Below are positions 34,348 to 41,794 of a stretch of DNA of 42,834 bases, piece after piece. Within the stretch, counting starts at the first letter, position 1. The number at the start of each line of letters is the position of its first letter. The position numbers and the translations under genes were made by a program. A model generated the notes under the pieces. The model was given only the letters and a program-made list of their open reading frames with translations. It was not told the origin of the DNA and ran no database searches. Origin of the DNA: Armatimonadota bacterium (lineage in GTDB: Bacteria; Sysuimicrobiota; Sysuimicrobiia; Sysuimicrobiales; Humicultoraceae); contig JAVKIA010000021.1 of the NCBI GenBank assembly GCA_031459715.1, positions 1 through 42,834 of the forward strand. Reading direction: 5' to 3'.

Positions 34348-35490
34348 ATGGGAAACCTGGTTTTTCCCCCAGACCGCCATCCAGCGGACACTGCGCAGGT
34401 TCAGGGGGGTGACAAACCTGTGGAGCCCTGCGGTCCTCACTGCTGCACCGCGAGATACGTCGCCGGCAGCCAAGGGGCGCGCGTCCGCAGGCGCGAGTTC
34501 CTGATCAGGATGGGCCAGCTGGGGCTGGCCACGCTGGCCCTCTCATCTTCCTTTCAGACGGCGGCCGCACAGGGGCGGCGGAAGGTGAAGCTGGGGTTCT
34601 GCAGTCAGGTCCTCTGCATCATCCCCTACGAGCTGGCACGAGCGCAAGGCTACTACGCCGACGAAGGCCTTGAGGTCGAACTGGTCTACTTCCGTGGAGG
34701 GACCGCGGCGATGCAGGCCCTGGTGGGCGGTGCCGTGGACTATGTGGCCACCTCCTACGATGTCGCAGTGGCAGCCTTTGGCCGCGGGGCAAACATCGTC
34801 AGCTTCTTCTCTACCGGACGACTGCCCTTCTTTGCGCTGGCCGTCGCCCCCAGGGTTGCCAGCGAGCTTCGCCGCCTTGCCGACCTGCGGGGACGCGTCA
34901 TCGGCGTCTCCGCGCTGGGCAACGCGGACCATCAACTCTCGGTCTACCTCCTGACACGGGCGGGGGTGAGCCGGGACGCTGTCCGTTACGCCATTGTGGG
35001 CCCGAACCTCTATGATGCGCTGAGGGTCGGCCACGTGGATGCCGGGATGGTGCAGGAGCCCGCCGCTACCCTTATCGAGCGGGCGGGAGGCAAGGTCCTG
35101 GTCAATCTGATGGAACCCCAGCAGGCCCGACGGTACCTGGGCGGGCTCTATGCCCACATGGGCGTCTCGCTGCGCCGGGAGGAGTGGGAGCAACGCCGTC
35201 AGGAGATGCGGTCTCTGGCCCGGGCGCTCAGGCGTGCGCTGCGGCTCATCCGGTACGGGACGCCACGGCTCTTGGTCGACGCCCTGCCTGCCGAACTCAT
35301 CGCCGGCGGCGATCGGGCGCTTCTGGAACAGGTCCTGGGCCGTCGCCGACGAGCGCTCTACACCGAAGACGGCCGCATCGACCCGGACGCCGTCCGCCGG
35401 GTGGTCGAGGTGGCACGCCGCACAGGGGCCCTGACAGACGAGGTAGACGTCAACCGTCTGGTCAGCAACGCCATTGTGGATAGCCTGTGA
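34348..35490 (+). CDS. ABC transporter substrate-binding protein (SsuA/NMT1-like), Tat signal
   Basis: A 380-residue exported protein. After a long N-terminal extension with cysteines (PCGPHCCTARY) comes a twin-arginine signal (RRREFLIRMGQLGLATLAL). A type II periplasmic binding fold follows: PYELARAQGYYADEGLEVEL, AMQALVGGAVDYVATSYD, GVSALGNADHQLSVYLL. These stretches mark the SsuA/TauA/THI5 family, which binds sulfonates, taurine, nitrate or pyrimidine precursors. The ligand cannot be chosen from sequence. AGGGAGGA precedes the ATG. It overlaps the ATPase gene by four bases. Confidence 0.88.
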   Translation: MGNLVFPPDRHPADTAQVQGGDKPVEPCGPHCCTARYVAGSQGARVRRREFLIRMGQLGLATLALSSSFQTAAAQGRRKVKLGFCSQVLCIIPYELARAQGYYADEGLEVELVYFRGGTAAMQALVGGAVDYVATSYDVAVAAFGRGANIVSFFSTGRLPFFALAVAPRVASELRRLADLRGRVIGVSALGNADHQLSVYLLTRAGVSRDAVRYAIVGPNLYDALRVGHVDAGMVQEPAATLIERAGGKVLVNLMEPQQARRYLGGLYAHMGVSLRREEWEQRRQEMRSLARALRRALRLIRYGTPRLLVDALPAELIAGGDRALLEQVLGRRRRALYTEDGRIDPDAVRRVVEVARRTGALTDEVDVNRLVSNAIVDSL

Positions 35491-36266
35491 ACGCGCTGGA
35501 GATCCGTGACCTTGCGGTGCGGTTTGGGAGCAGACAGGTCCTGCACCGGGTCTTTCTGGAGGTACCGGCCGGCAGGTTCGTCAGCCTTATCGGCCCATCA
35601 GGTTGCGGCAAGACGACTCTGCTCCGGACCGTCGCCGGATTGGTTCGCCCCACCGCAGGCACGCTGCGCCTGCTGGGCCGGTCTGTGGAGGGCTGTTCGC
35701 GCGAAGTGGGAATTCTGTTCCAGGAAGACGCCCTTCTGCCGTGGAGGACAGCGCGCGAGAACGTGGCGCTCGGCCTGCGCTTCCGCGGCATCTCCCCTGC
35801 CGACGCGCTCCGCGAGGCCGATGCCTGGCTGGAGCGCGTGGGACTGGGAGGCTTTGGTGCCTACTTCCCGTATGCCCTCTCGGGGGGTATGAAGAAGCGC
35901 GTCGCCCTGGCCCAGGTCCTGGCCACACACCCGCGCCTGCTCCTGATGGACGAGCCCTTTGCCAGTCTGGACGCCATCGTGCGGAGTCTCCTTCAGGCTG
36001 ACTTCCTGTCCCTGGTGCGGGAGGCCGGCGTCACCGTACTCTTGGTCACGCACGATCTCGAGGAAGCCCTCCTCCTCTCCGAGAGCGTGGCCCTCATGTC
36101 CGCTGGCCCGGCGGCCCGCATCACGCAGGTCTATGCAGTGCCTTTCCCCTATCCCCGGGACCTCATCGGCCTCCGGGTCAACCCCACCTTCGGCCAACTC
36201 CTGCAGCAGATCTGGGCAGACCTGCAGCGTGAAGTGGCCCGGATGGGATGGGGGGTGACGGCATGA
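35487..36266 (+). CDS. ABC transporter ATPase (SsuB/TauB type)
   Basis: A 259-residue ATPase with Walker A GPSGCGKTT, the Q loop in LFQEDALLPW, signature LSGGMKKRVALAQVL, Walker B LLLMDEPFASLD and switch VTHD. The signature has MKKR rather than MRQR. It supplies energy for import of the solute bound by the 34348 product. GTG start in a GTGA overlap. Confidence 0.93.
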   Translation: MNALEIRDLAVRFGSRQVLHRVFLEVPAGRFVSLIGPSGCGKTTLLRTVAGLVRPTAGTLRLLGRSVEGCSREVGILFQEDALLPWRTARENVALGLRFRGISPADALREADAWLERVGLGGFGAYFPYALSGGMKKRVALAQVLATHPRLLLMDEPFASLDAIVRSLLQADFLSLVREAGVTVLLVTHDLEEALLLSESVALMSAGPAARITQVYAVPFPYPRDLIGLRVNPTFGQLLQQIWADLQREVARMGWGVTA

Positions 36267-37102
36267 GGCGCGCTGGCGCTCTGGTCGCCCTGTTGGCCCT
36301 CTGGGAGGCGGCGACACGCCTGGGCGCGGTGAGCCCGCTGCTGGCGCCTCCTCCTACCCGCGTGGCCACAGTGCTCCTGGGCCTGATGGCCAGCGGCAGG
36401 CTGTGGCCCCACTTCGCCGTCACCATGCTGGAGGCTGGCGGCGGGTTGATCCTGGGCGTGGGTGTGGGCGCGGTCTTGGGGCTGGCCGCCGCCCTGCTCC
36501 CCCCGCTGGCGGATCTGTTGCAGCCGGCTATGACGCTCCTTAACGCCGTACCCAGGGTGATCCTGGCCCCACTGTTCGTGATCTGGCTGGGGATCGGTCT
36601 CGCGTCCAAGGTCGCCCTTAGCTTCCTGCTGGTGGCGGTCACCGCGTTCTTCGCGGTGTACTCCGGCATCCGCGAGGTGGATGCGCGCCTGGTGGATCGG
36701 GTGCGCACCCTCGGGGGAAACGGCCTCCATCTCCTGTGCGAGGTCTACCTTCCGTCGGTGGCCGCCTGGTTCCTGGGCAGCCTCAAAGTCGCGGTGGGGT
36801 TTGCCTTTACCGGCGCCGTTGTGGGCGAATTCGTTGCCAGCAGCCGGGGGCTGGGTTACCTGCTCTCCTTCGCCCAGAGCACTTACAACGCCGCGCTCAC
36901 CATCGCCCTCATAGCGCTCGTGGTCGTAGTGACCTTCTCGATCTTTGTGGCGTTCGAACGCCTGGAGCGGTGGGTGTTCCGCTGGAAGCGTGGGCACCCG
37001 GTCGCAGAGCCGCTCCGTGCTCTGCCCGACCGGCAGGCGTCCGCAGGCCTCGCCGGCATCGGGGAGGAGGGTGTACAGCCCTCCGGTCCTCCTGTGAACT
37101 AG
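36263..37102 (+). CDS. ABC transporter permease (SsuC/TauC type)
   Basis: A 279-residue membrane protein with about six helices. The cytoplasmic EAA-type loop is VDRVRTLGGNGLHLLCEVYLP (about 148-168). The typical opening PPPTRVATVLLGLMASG is near residue 30. It forms the import channel with the ATPase upstream (ATGA overlap). No gene follows in the operon. Confidence 0.92.
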   Translation: MRRAGALVALLALWEAATRLGAVSPLLAPPPTRVATVLLGLMASGRLWPHFAVTMLEAGGGLILGVGVGAVLGLAAALLPPLADLLQPAMTLLNAVPRVILAPLFVIWLGIGLASKVALSFLLVAVTAFFAVYSGIREVDARLVDRVRTLGGNGLHLLCEVYLPSVAAWFLGSLKVAVGFAFTGAVVGEFVASSRGLGYLLSFAQSTYNAALTIALIALVVVVTFSIFVAFERLERWVFRWKRGHPVAEPLRALPDRQASAGLAGIGEEGVQPSGPPVN

Positions 37103-37249
37103 TCCACCGCGCAAGCCGAGGATGCCCGGAACGCTCACGGGCGACTACTGGCAGGGGGTCTCTTTGTAGCCGCACAATAGCCCAACGCGGCCATGGCGCC
37201 GCCGCGCGCCATCCGCTATCCCTCCTGGTGAGGATCGGCGCGAGGCGTC

Positions 37250-37441
37250 GTGGTGGAGATCTCGCCGCGGTCCGTCCGCGTGGTCATCCTGTACCGCACA
37301 GCCCTCTTCGGGGAAGGGCTCGCTACCCCAACGCCCTGCCGATCCGCGTGAACCCGCGCCGGAACGTCCTGGACCTGTACTCGCGTATCAGCATGACCGC
37401 CAATGTCGAGCGCCTGATCTCCCTCCTCGTGGTGCAGGCTT
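37250..37441 (+). pseudogene. relic of a receiver-like regulator
   Basis: One frame gives VVEISPRSVRVVILYRTALFGEGLA, which looks like the start of a degenerate receiver domain (compare the ALFxxGLARLL pattern of the regulators in this window). It then runs to a stop near 37350. A different frame from about 37325 gives RVNPRRNVLDLYSRISMTAN and VERLISLLVVQA, which read like the end of the same kind of small regulator. The middle is missing. It joins directly to a cupredoxin relic. The regions on either side, 37103-37249, show nothing recognisable. Confidence 0.5.
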
Positions 37442-37853
37442 ACGGCCTGCCGCTGGGGCTCCGCCTCGGTGGCGCGGGCCTCGTGTGGTCGGGACCGATC
37501 CACGCCCCCCGGGCGGCCGAGGAGCCGGCACCGGTGGTCCGCCAGTTCAGGGTTGCCATGATCATGCTGGGGGAAGGCGACCTCGAACAACACCGCTGGC
37601 TCCCCGGGACGATCGTGGTGAACCGGGGGGACACGGTCATCCTGCGCGTCACGAACGCTGACCAGGATGCAAGTCATGGATTCGCCATCGGGGGCTACGA
37701 CATCTTCGAGCCAACCATCCCCCGGGCGGACAGAAGACGTACCGCTTCGAGGCGAAGACGCCGGGGATCTTCCTGTTCTCCTGCGCGCTCCCAGGGTGCG
37801 CCGAGGACCACGCCGAGCAGGTAGGGCAGCTGGTGGCCCTGGGGGTACCGTAG
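37442..37853 (+). pseudogene. frameshifted cupredoxin, copy of the 18247-18699 gene
   Basis: Membrane anchor remnant, then VVRQFRVAMIMLGEGDLEQ, HRWLPGTIVVNRGDTVILRV and SHGFAIGGYDIFEPTIP in one frame. After the run of five C at 37719-37723 the frame is lost. One added C restores PGGQKTYRFEAKTPGIF and the ligand loop CALPGCAEDHAEQVGQL to a stop at 37851-37853. It is clearly a paralogue of the fourth cupredoxin. Like it, this copy is followed by the start of a Tat-signal ferredoxin gene. Confidence 0.8.
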
Positions 37854-37876
37854 GAGGCCGGGACGGCTGAGGAACG

Positions 37877-37990
37877 GTGGACTTTTCCCGACGGGGCTTC
37901 CTGAGGCTCGCGGCCGCGGCTGCCTGCGCGCTGGCGGGGTCGCTGGGGGGGCGCTGCGCTGGCCGGGCCGGTACGGCCGCCGCGCTGTGC
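37877..37990 (+). pseudogene. start of a Tat-signal ferredoxin gene, truncated
   Basis: A GTG opens MDFSRRGFLRLAAAAACALAG, a twin-arginine signal like the one at 18701. No ferredoxin cysteine groups follow. The frame runs into sequence that belongs to a kinase sensor in another frame (from about 37990, with YIADASTTGHLVHLDG). This is the cut end of a second copy of the 18701 gene. Confidence 0.65.
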
Positions 37991-38108
37991 CTGCCTACAT
38001 CGCCGACGCTTCCACCACCGGCCACCTGGTCCACCTGGACGGGCTGCCCATGGCCCGAGGCCCGGTGCCGGCCTACGTGTCGCCGCCCCCTCCATCGCCC
38101 ACCGCATC

Positions 38109-39176
38109 TTGGACCGGGCGGCCTTCGTCACCGCCGTGGTGGCTAGCGTCTTCGTGACGCGGCGCATCCTGGCCATCATCCATCTCATGCGACAGGCCAG
38201 CGCCCGCATCGCCGGCGGCCAGTACAGCGAGCGCGTCCCTATCACCTCGGGCGATGAACTGGGCCAGCTGGCGACGCAGTTCAACCGGATGGCGGAGACT
38301 CTGGAGCGGGTAGAACAGGCCCGCCGCGACCTGATCGCCGACATTGCCCACGAACTGCGGACGCCCCTGGCCAGCATCGCCGGATACCTGGAGGCGATGA
38401 TGGACGGCGTCATCTGCCCGGAGCCTGAAACGCTGAACCGCGTCCGCCGGGATGCCGCCCGCCTGCAGCGCCTGGTGGACGACCTGCAGGAGCTCTCGCG
38501 CGTCGAAGCGCGTCAGTTGCCGCTGCAGCCGCGGCCCATCGACGTCCGCGAGCTCGTCGAGACGACCGCAGGGCGGATCCGTCCCCAGTTTGACGCCAAG
38601 GGGGTCGAGCTGCGGATCGCCACTGCCGCCGGGCTGCCGCGAGCCGTGGCCGACCCGGACCGGAGGGTGCAGGTGCTGACCAACCTCCTGGGAAATGCCC
38701 TGCAGTATACACCCACGGGCGGCAGGGTGGAGGTCCGAGCAGGTCCGGCACACGGCATGGTGACCATCGCCGTCGCGGACACCGGGATCGGGATCGCTCA
38801 GGAGCACCTCCCGCATGTGTTCGACCGATTCTACCGGGCGGACAGGTCCCGCACCCGCGCCAGTGGAGGCAGCGGCATCGGGCTGACCATCGTCAAGCAC
38901 CTGGTGGTCTACCAGAGGCCGAAGGCGGGCGCCACGGCCATGGACCTGCACGACTGGTCACGGGAACGGTCGTACTTCCTGGGGTTGGAGCCGAAGGTCG
39001 AAGGCAGCGTCACCGACGTGGAACGGAAGGGCAAAGACCCGGTTATGATCATGCTCGCAGCGGGGAAGAGCGCCACCATCAAGTTCATCCCGAAGAAGAC
39101 CGGCACATTCGAGATCGGCTGCTTCATGCCGGGGCACTACGAAGCGGGAATGAAAGCGGCCCTGGGCGTCCGCTGA
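38109..39176 (+). pseudogene. chimera: PhoR/BaeS-type kinase core joined in frame to the C-terminal half of a cupredoxin
   Basis: Residues about 1-265 are a kinase: end of a membrane helix (TRRILAIIHLM), HAMP, HisKA with the phospho-histidine in IADIAHELRTPLASI, and HATPase with the N box NLLGNALQYTP and G boxes DTGIGI and GSGIGLTIVKH. At 38901-38910 it changes without a frame break into VYQRPKAGATAMDLHDWSRE and ends with CFMPGHYEAGM. That end matches the second half of the cupredoxin at 17772. The kinase sensor and last G-box strand, and the cupredoxin's first ligand, are missing. The kinase belongs to the class that pairs with OmpR/PhoB regulators. A functional protein is unlikely. Confidence 0.82.
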
Positions 39177-39183
39177 TCCTGAT

Positions 39184-39238
39184 TTTCACGTCTTCTTCAC
39201 ACTGTTTCCATGGCTGGTTCGCAGAGGTGCGGTACCGT
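39184..39238 (+). promoter_or_regulatory. variant tandem-repeat promoter (TTCAC type) of the SHOCT gene
   Basis: TTTCAC at 39184, CTTCAC at 39195 and TTCCAT at 39206 are 11 bases apart. The third position is followed after 20 bases by TACCGT (39233-39238). First repeat to -10 is 49 bases, the same as at 21784. The TTCAC core is closer to the Streptomyces PHO-box repeat than the CTTAA copies are. Confidence 0.55.
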
Positions 39239-39275
39239 TGTCGCAGAGACTCTTTGAGAAAGGGGCGTGAGCAGG

Positions 39276-39485
39276 ATGATGGGCGGTTTCGGCGCGATGG
39301 GTGGCGGGGCGATTGTATTCCTGGTGCTGCTGGGCCTCCTGGTCTGGGCGGTTGTCAGCGGCATCCGGAGGGTGGGACCGGCGTCCTCCCCGGCATCAGA
39401 CGCACGGGCCCTGTTGAACGAGCGGCTGGCCCGAGGGGAGATTTCCGTTGAAGAGTACCGGAAGCTGCGCGAGGTCCTGCAGTAG
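39276..39485 (+). CDS. SHOCT-domain small membrane protein
   Basis: A 69-residue protein with a Gly/Met-rich start, one transmembrane helix (about 11-29) and a C-terminal SHOCT motif (DARALLNERLARGEISVEEY). SHOCT ends are short helical oligomerisation modules found on many small membrane proteins. AAGGGG lies 10 bases before the ATG at 39276; a GTG at 39267 is possible. First gene behind the TTCAC-type promoter. Confidence 0.82.
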   Translation: MMGGFGAMGGGAIVFLVLLGLLVWAVVSGIRRVGPASSPASDARALLNERLARGEISVEEYRKLREVLQ

Positions 39486-39501
39486 CCACGAGGGACGAGC
39501 C

Positions 39502-39603
39502 ATGAGCTTTGGCGGGATGCTGCTGTGGACGGCTCTGTTCTGGGTGGGCGTGACTGCCCTGGTCCTCTGGGTGGTGGGCCTGCTGTTCCCGCGGGTACCA
39601 TAG
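39502..39603 (+). CDS. 33-residue membrane peptide
   Basis: The ATG at 39502, preceded by GAGGGACGAG, opens MSFGGMLLWTALFWVGVTAL and ends GLLFPRVP before a TAG. Almost the whole peptide is one transmembrane helix. It lies 16 bases behind the SHOCT gene, and tiny membrane peptides often accompany such genes. Function unknown; a chance frame cannot be excluded, but the hydrophobic pattern and ribosome site argue for it. Confidence 0.6.
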   Translation: MSFGGMLLWTALFWVGVTALVLWVVGLLFPRVP

Positions 39604-39640
39604 GTGATGACAATCAGAGATCCGCTGGCCATGCCTCCGC

Positions 39641-39706
39641 CTTAAGAGAACCTTAACCTGCCCATAACCTGTGATTAACCACGCCTCGTGTCTTGCTTGT
39701 TAGGTT
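39641..39706 (+). promoter_or_regulatory. 11-bp tandem-repeat promoter (four repeats), best example
   Basis: Repeats start at 39641 (CTTAAG), 39652 (CTTAAC), 39663 (CATAAC) and 39674 (ATTAAC). TTAACC at 39675 and TAGGTT at 39701-39706 are 20 bases apart. The predicted start of transcription lies about 13 bases before the ATG of the downstream gene. Confidence 0.8.
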
Positions 39707-39725
39707 GGGGGCGGAGGTGAGGGCC

Positions 39726-40019
39726 ATGACGGGTGCTGGATGGGTTGCGCTGGTGATTGTGGGAGTCCTGGCAGGTCTTCTGGCCAGCTATTACCGGCTC
39801 GGCGGCCGGACCATGCCCGCCGGCTGGCTTGGGGGCGTCATCGCGGGGCTGGTTGGCGCGTACCTGGGCGGCGTGTGGATCGGAAAGTGGGGGTGGAGGC
39901 TCGGCGGGCTCAACGTCATCGGAAGCGCTCTCGGCGCGTTGGTGATCGCCTACATCGTGGAAGCGTTCGGGGCCAAAACAGCCGCTCCCGACATGCCGCA
40001 CCACCCTGACATGAGGTAG
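39726..40019 (+). CDS. GlsB/YeaQ/YmgE-type (transglycosylase-associated) membrane protein
   Basis: A 97-residue protein with three helices and the glycine-rich pattern of this stress-linked family (AGWLGGVIAGLVGAYLGG, then GLNVIGSALGALVIAYIVE). The C-terminal tail ends PHHPDMR. Family members are induced by general stress in many bacteria but their biochemical role is unclear. GGGGCGGAGGTGAG stands before the ATG at 39726. Directly under the promoter at 39641. Confidence 0.85.
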   Translation: MTGAGWVALVIVGVLAGLLASYYRLGGRTMPAGWLGGVIAGLVGAYLGGVWIGKWGWRLGGLNVIGSALGALVIAYIVEAFGAKTAAPDMPHHPDMR

Positions 40020-40037
40020 TTTCAGCGGGCCCCGCAG

Positions 40038-41075
40038 ATGTGGTGCCACGTTCCCCTGCTCCTCCCGGTGCTGGGGCTGGTTCTCTTCTTCGTCCTCCCG
40101 TTCCCTGTGGCCGCGCCGCTCTACACGGTTGTGGCCATCGCATCCTGGCTTCTGTACCGGCTGACCATGCAGGCCCTCCGCCTTCCCGTGAAGACGGGGT
40201 CGGAGGGCATGGCCGGCGGACTGGCTTACGTCGTTGACCCACTGTCCCCCGAGGGCGTCGTCCGGTACGGCGGGGAGCTCTGGCGGGCGGTGGGCGACGA
40301 GCGCATTGAGCGGGGGCAGGAGCAGCCCTGTGGTCCCCCCGGAGACCGGTCGAGATGGGGCGGTCAGGCTTCTCTGGCGGTCGTGCTCCTCTTCGCCGCC
40401 GCTTTGCTGGCCGCCCAGGTGGGGACAGAGCGGACTATCCGCCGCGAAATCGGCGTGGGCTCCACGCGGCTACAGGAGGTGAGTTATCAGTTGCGCCGGG
40501 CCGAGGCCGCCCGGCAGAGGATGGAACGGGAAGTGACGGTGCTGCGGGAAGAGGCGGCGGAGCTGGCCCATGCGGCGGCAGAGGGTGAGGAGGGCCTGCG
40601 CCGGCTGACCGGCGAGCTGCATCGGCTGAAGGCCCTCGCCGGCCTGACGCCGGTAAGCGGTCCGGGCATTGTCCTGGAGGTGCGCGACAGTCCCCGCAAG
40701 GCGGGGCCGGGCGAGGACCCGAACGATGTGTTGGTGCACTATACCGATCTGCGGGCAATCCTCAACGACCTGCTCGCTGCAGGCGCGGAGGCCATCGCCA
40801 TAAACGGGGAACGGTTTGGCGCCACATCGGCCATCGTCTGCGTGGGGACCACTGTGCTGGTCAACGGCAAGCGCCTGGTTCCACCGTTCCGCATCGAGGC
40901 CATTGGGGATCCCGCCAGGCTGAAGGGCCATGTACTGCGACCTGAGGGTGCAGCAGGGTTCTTGCAGGCATTCGGATTCCCGGTGACGGTGGCGGTCAGC
41001 GCAAAGCTGACCCTGCCCGCCTATCGCGGCGCCTTGCCCCAAGGGCCCTCTCGCCTCCTCTTAAGCAAGTCTTAA
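40038..41075 (+). CDS. fusion of an NfeD-like membrane protein and a DUF881 protein
   Basis: A 345-residue protein. Residues about 1-95 match a short NfeD-type protein (two helices, then EGMAGGLAYVVDPLSPEGVV, YGGELWRAV) but stop before the end of its OB-fold. Residues about 107-340 are a DUF881 protein: transmembrane helix, coiled coil (about 140-195), then PVSGPGIVLEVRDSP, NDVLVHYTDLRAILNDLLAAG and AIAINGERFGATSAI. I know of no regular NfeD-DUF881 fusion, and other genes nearby have lost their middles, so this may be two genes joined by a deletion near 40320-40350. Its last codons lie inside the next promoter's repeats, which supply the stop codon. Confidence 0.75.
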   Translation: MWCHVPLLLPVLGLVLFFVLPFPVAAPLYTVVAIASWLLYRLTMQALRLPVKTGSEGMAGGLAYVVDPLSPEGVVRYGGELWRAVGDERIERGQEQPCGPPGDRSRWGGQASLAVVLLFAAALLAAQVGTERTIRREIGVGSTRLQEVSYQLRRAEAARQRMEREVTVLREEAAELAHAAAEGEEGLRRLTGELHRLKALAGLTPVSGPGIVLEVRDSPRKAGPGEDPNDVLVHYTDLRAILNDLLAAGAEAIAINGERFGATSAIVCVGTTVLVNGKRLVPPFRIEAIGDPARLKGHVLRPEGAAGFLQAFGFPVTVAVSAKLTLPAYRGALPQGPSRLLLSKS

Positions 41076-41125
41076 TGCCCGGATAAGGCGCGGTTAACAT
41101 CTCCCGCTCCCGCCCGGTCTATGGT
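41060..41125 (+). promoter_or_regulatory. 11-bp tandem-repeat promoter (four repeats) of the CCxHH membrane protein gene
   Basis: Repeats at 41060 (CTTAAG), 41071 (CTTAAT), 41082 (GATAAG) and 41093 (GTTAAC). TTAACA at 41094 and TATGGT at 41120-41125 are 20 bases apart. The first repeats overlap the end of the preceding gene. Confidence 0.8.
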
Positions 41126-41182
41126 GAAGGCAACGTGTCGTGGGCACGTCCATCCCGGAATCTAAGGAGCGATGTCAGCGGC

Positions 41183-41767
41183 ATGGACGACCATGAGGCG
41201 GCGGTTCAGCCCCGACTGCGGGCGGGTCCAGCGCCCCGACCGTCAAGAGTCGATGGCAGGATCCTTCGTGCGCTCCCGTTAGGTGTGCTGGGTGCTGTGG
41301 CCCTGGTCGGGTTCTACATTATCGTCGTATGGCTCGGCTCAAGGTCCTGGGCGCACGCTGTCCAGCTGCTCCTGGCCGACCGCTACTACGTCGTCGCTGT
41401 GGCCCTGGGCTTTGGCATCCAGATCGGCCTGTACGCCCACGTCCGCGGGCTGTTGCGGGATTCGGCCGGACTCAGGTCCTCCACGGCCATCGCCGCCGCG
41501 GGCACCGGGACATCGACGACCTCCATGGTCGCCTGCTGCCTGCACCACGTCGCCGACGTCCTGCCGGTGGTCGGCCTCACCGGCGCGGCGGTATTTCTCT
41601 CCGACTACAAGGTCCCGCTGATCATGGTTGGACTGGCTACCAACGGCATCGGTATCGGCCTGATGGGCCGGGTCATCCGCCACCACCGCCGCACCGGCGC
41701 AGCGACAGGCTTTCACACCACGAAGCCTGCGACGGAGAAGGCTGCCCACTGCCAGACGCCGGGATAG
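41183..41767 (+). CDS. four-helix membrane protein with a CCLHHxxD motif
   Basis: A 194-residue protein with helices at about 31-52, 66-88, 112-140 and 144-163. The third helix carries Cys118-Cys119, His121-His122 and Asp125 (VACCLHHVADVLPVVG), preceded by the small-residue run AAAGTGTSTTSM. Such a packed Cys/His patch inside a helix suggests metal binding or transport, perhaps copper or mercury, but no transporter family is recognised. The ATG at 41183 has AAGGAG 13 bases upstream, a rather long distance. Alone behind its own tandem-repeat promoter. Confidence 0.7.
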   Translation: MDDHEAAVQPRLRAGPAPRPSRVDGRILRALPLGVLGAVALVGFYIIVVWLGSRSWAHAVQLLLADRYYVVAVALGFGIQIGLYAHVRGLLRDSAGLRSSTAIAAAGTGTSTTSMVACCLHHVADVLPVVGLTGAAVFLSDYKVPLIMVGLATNGIGIGLMGRVIRHHRRTGAATGFHTTKPATEKAAHCQTPG

Positions 41768-41794
41768 CGGCCTGAGGGCAGCACCAACGCGGCT

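Noticed and set aside
37103-37249. Search for a gene or terminator behind the ABC permease
   Set aside because: No frame, hairpin with T-run or repeat could be supported.
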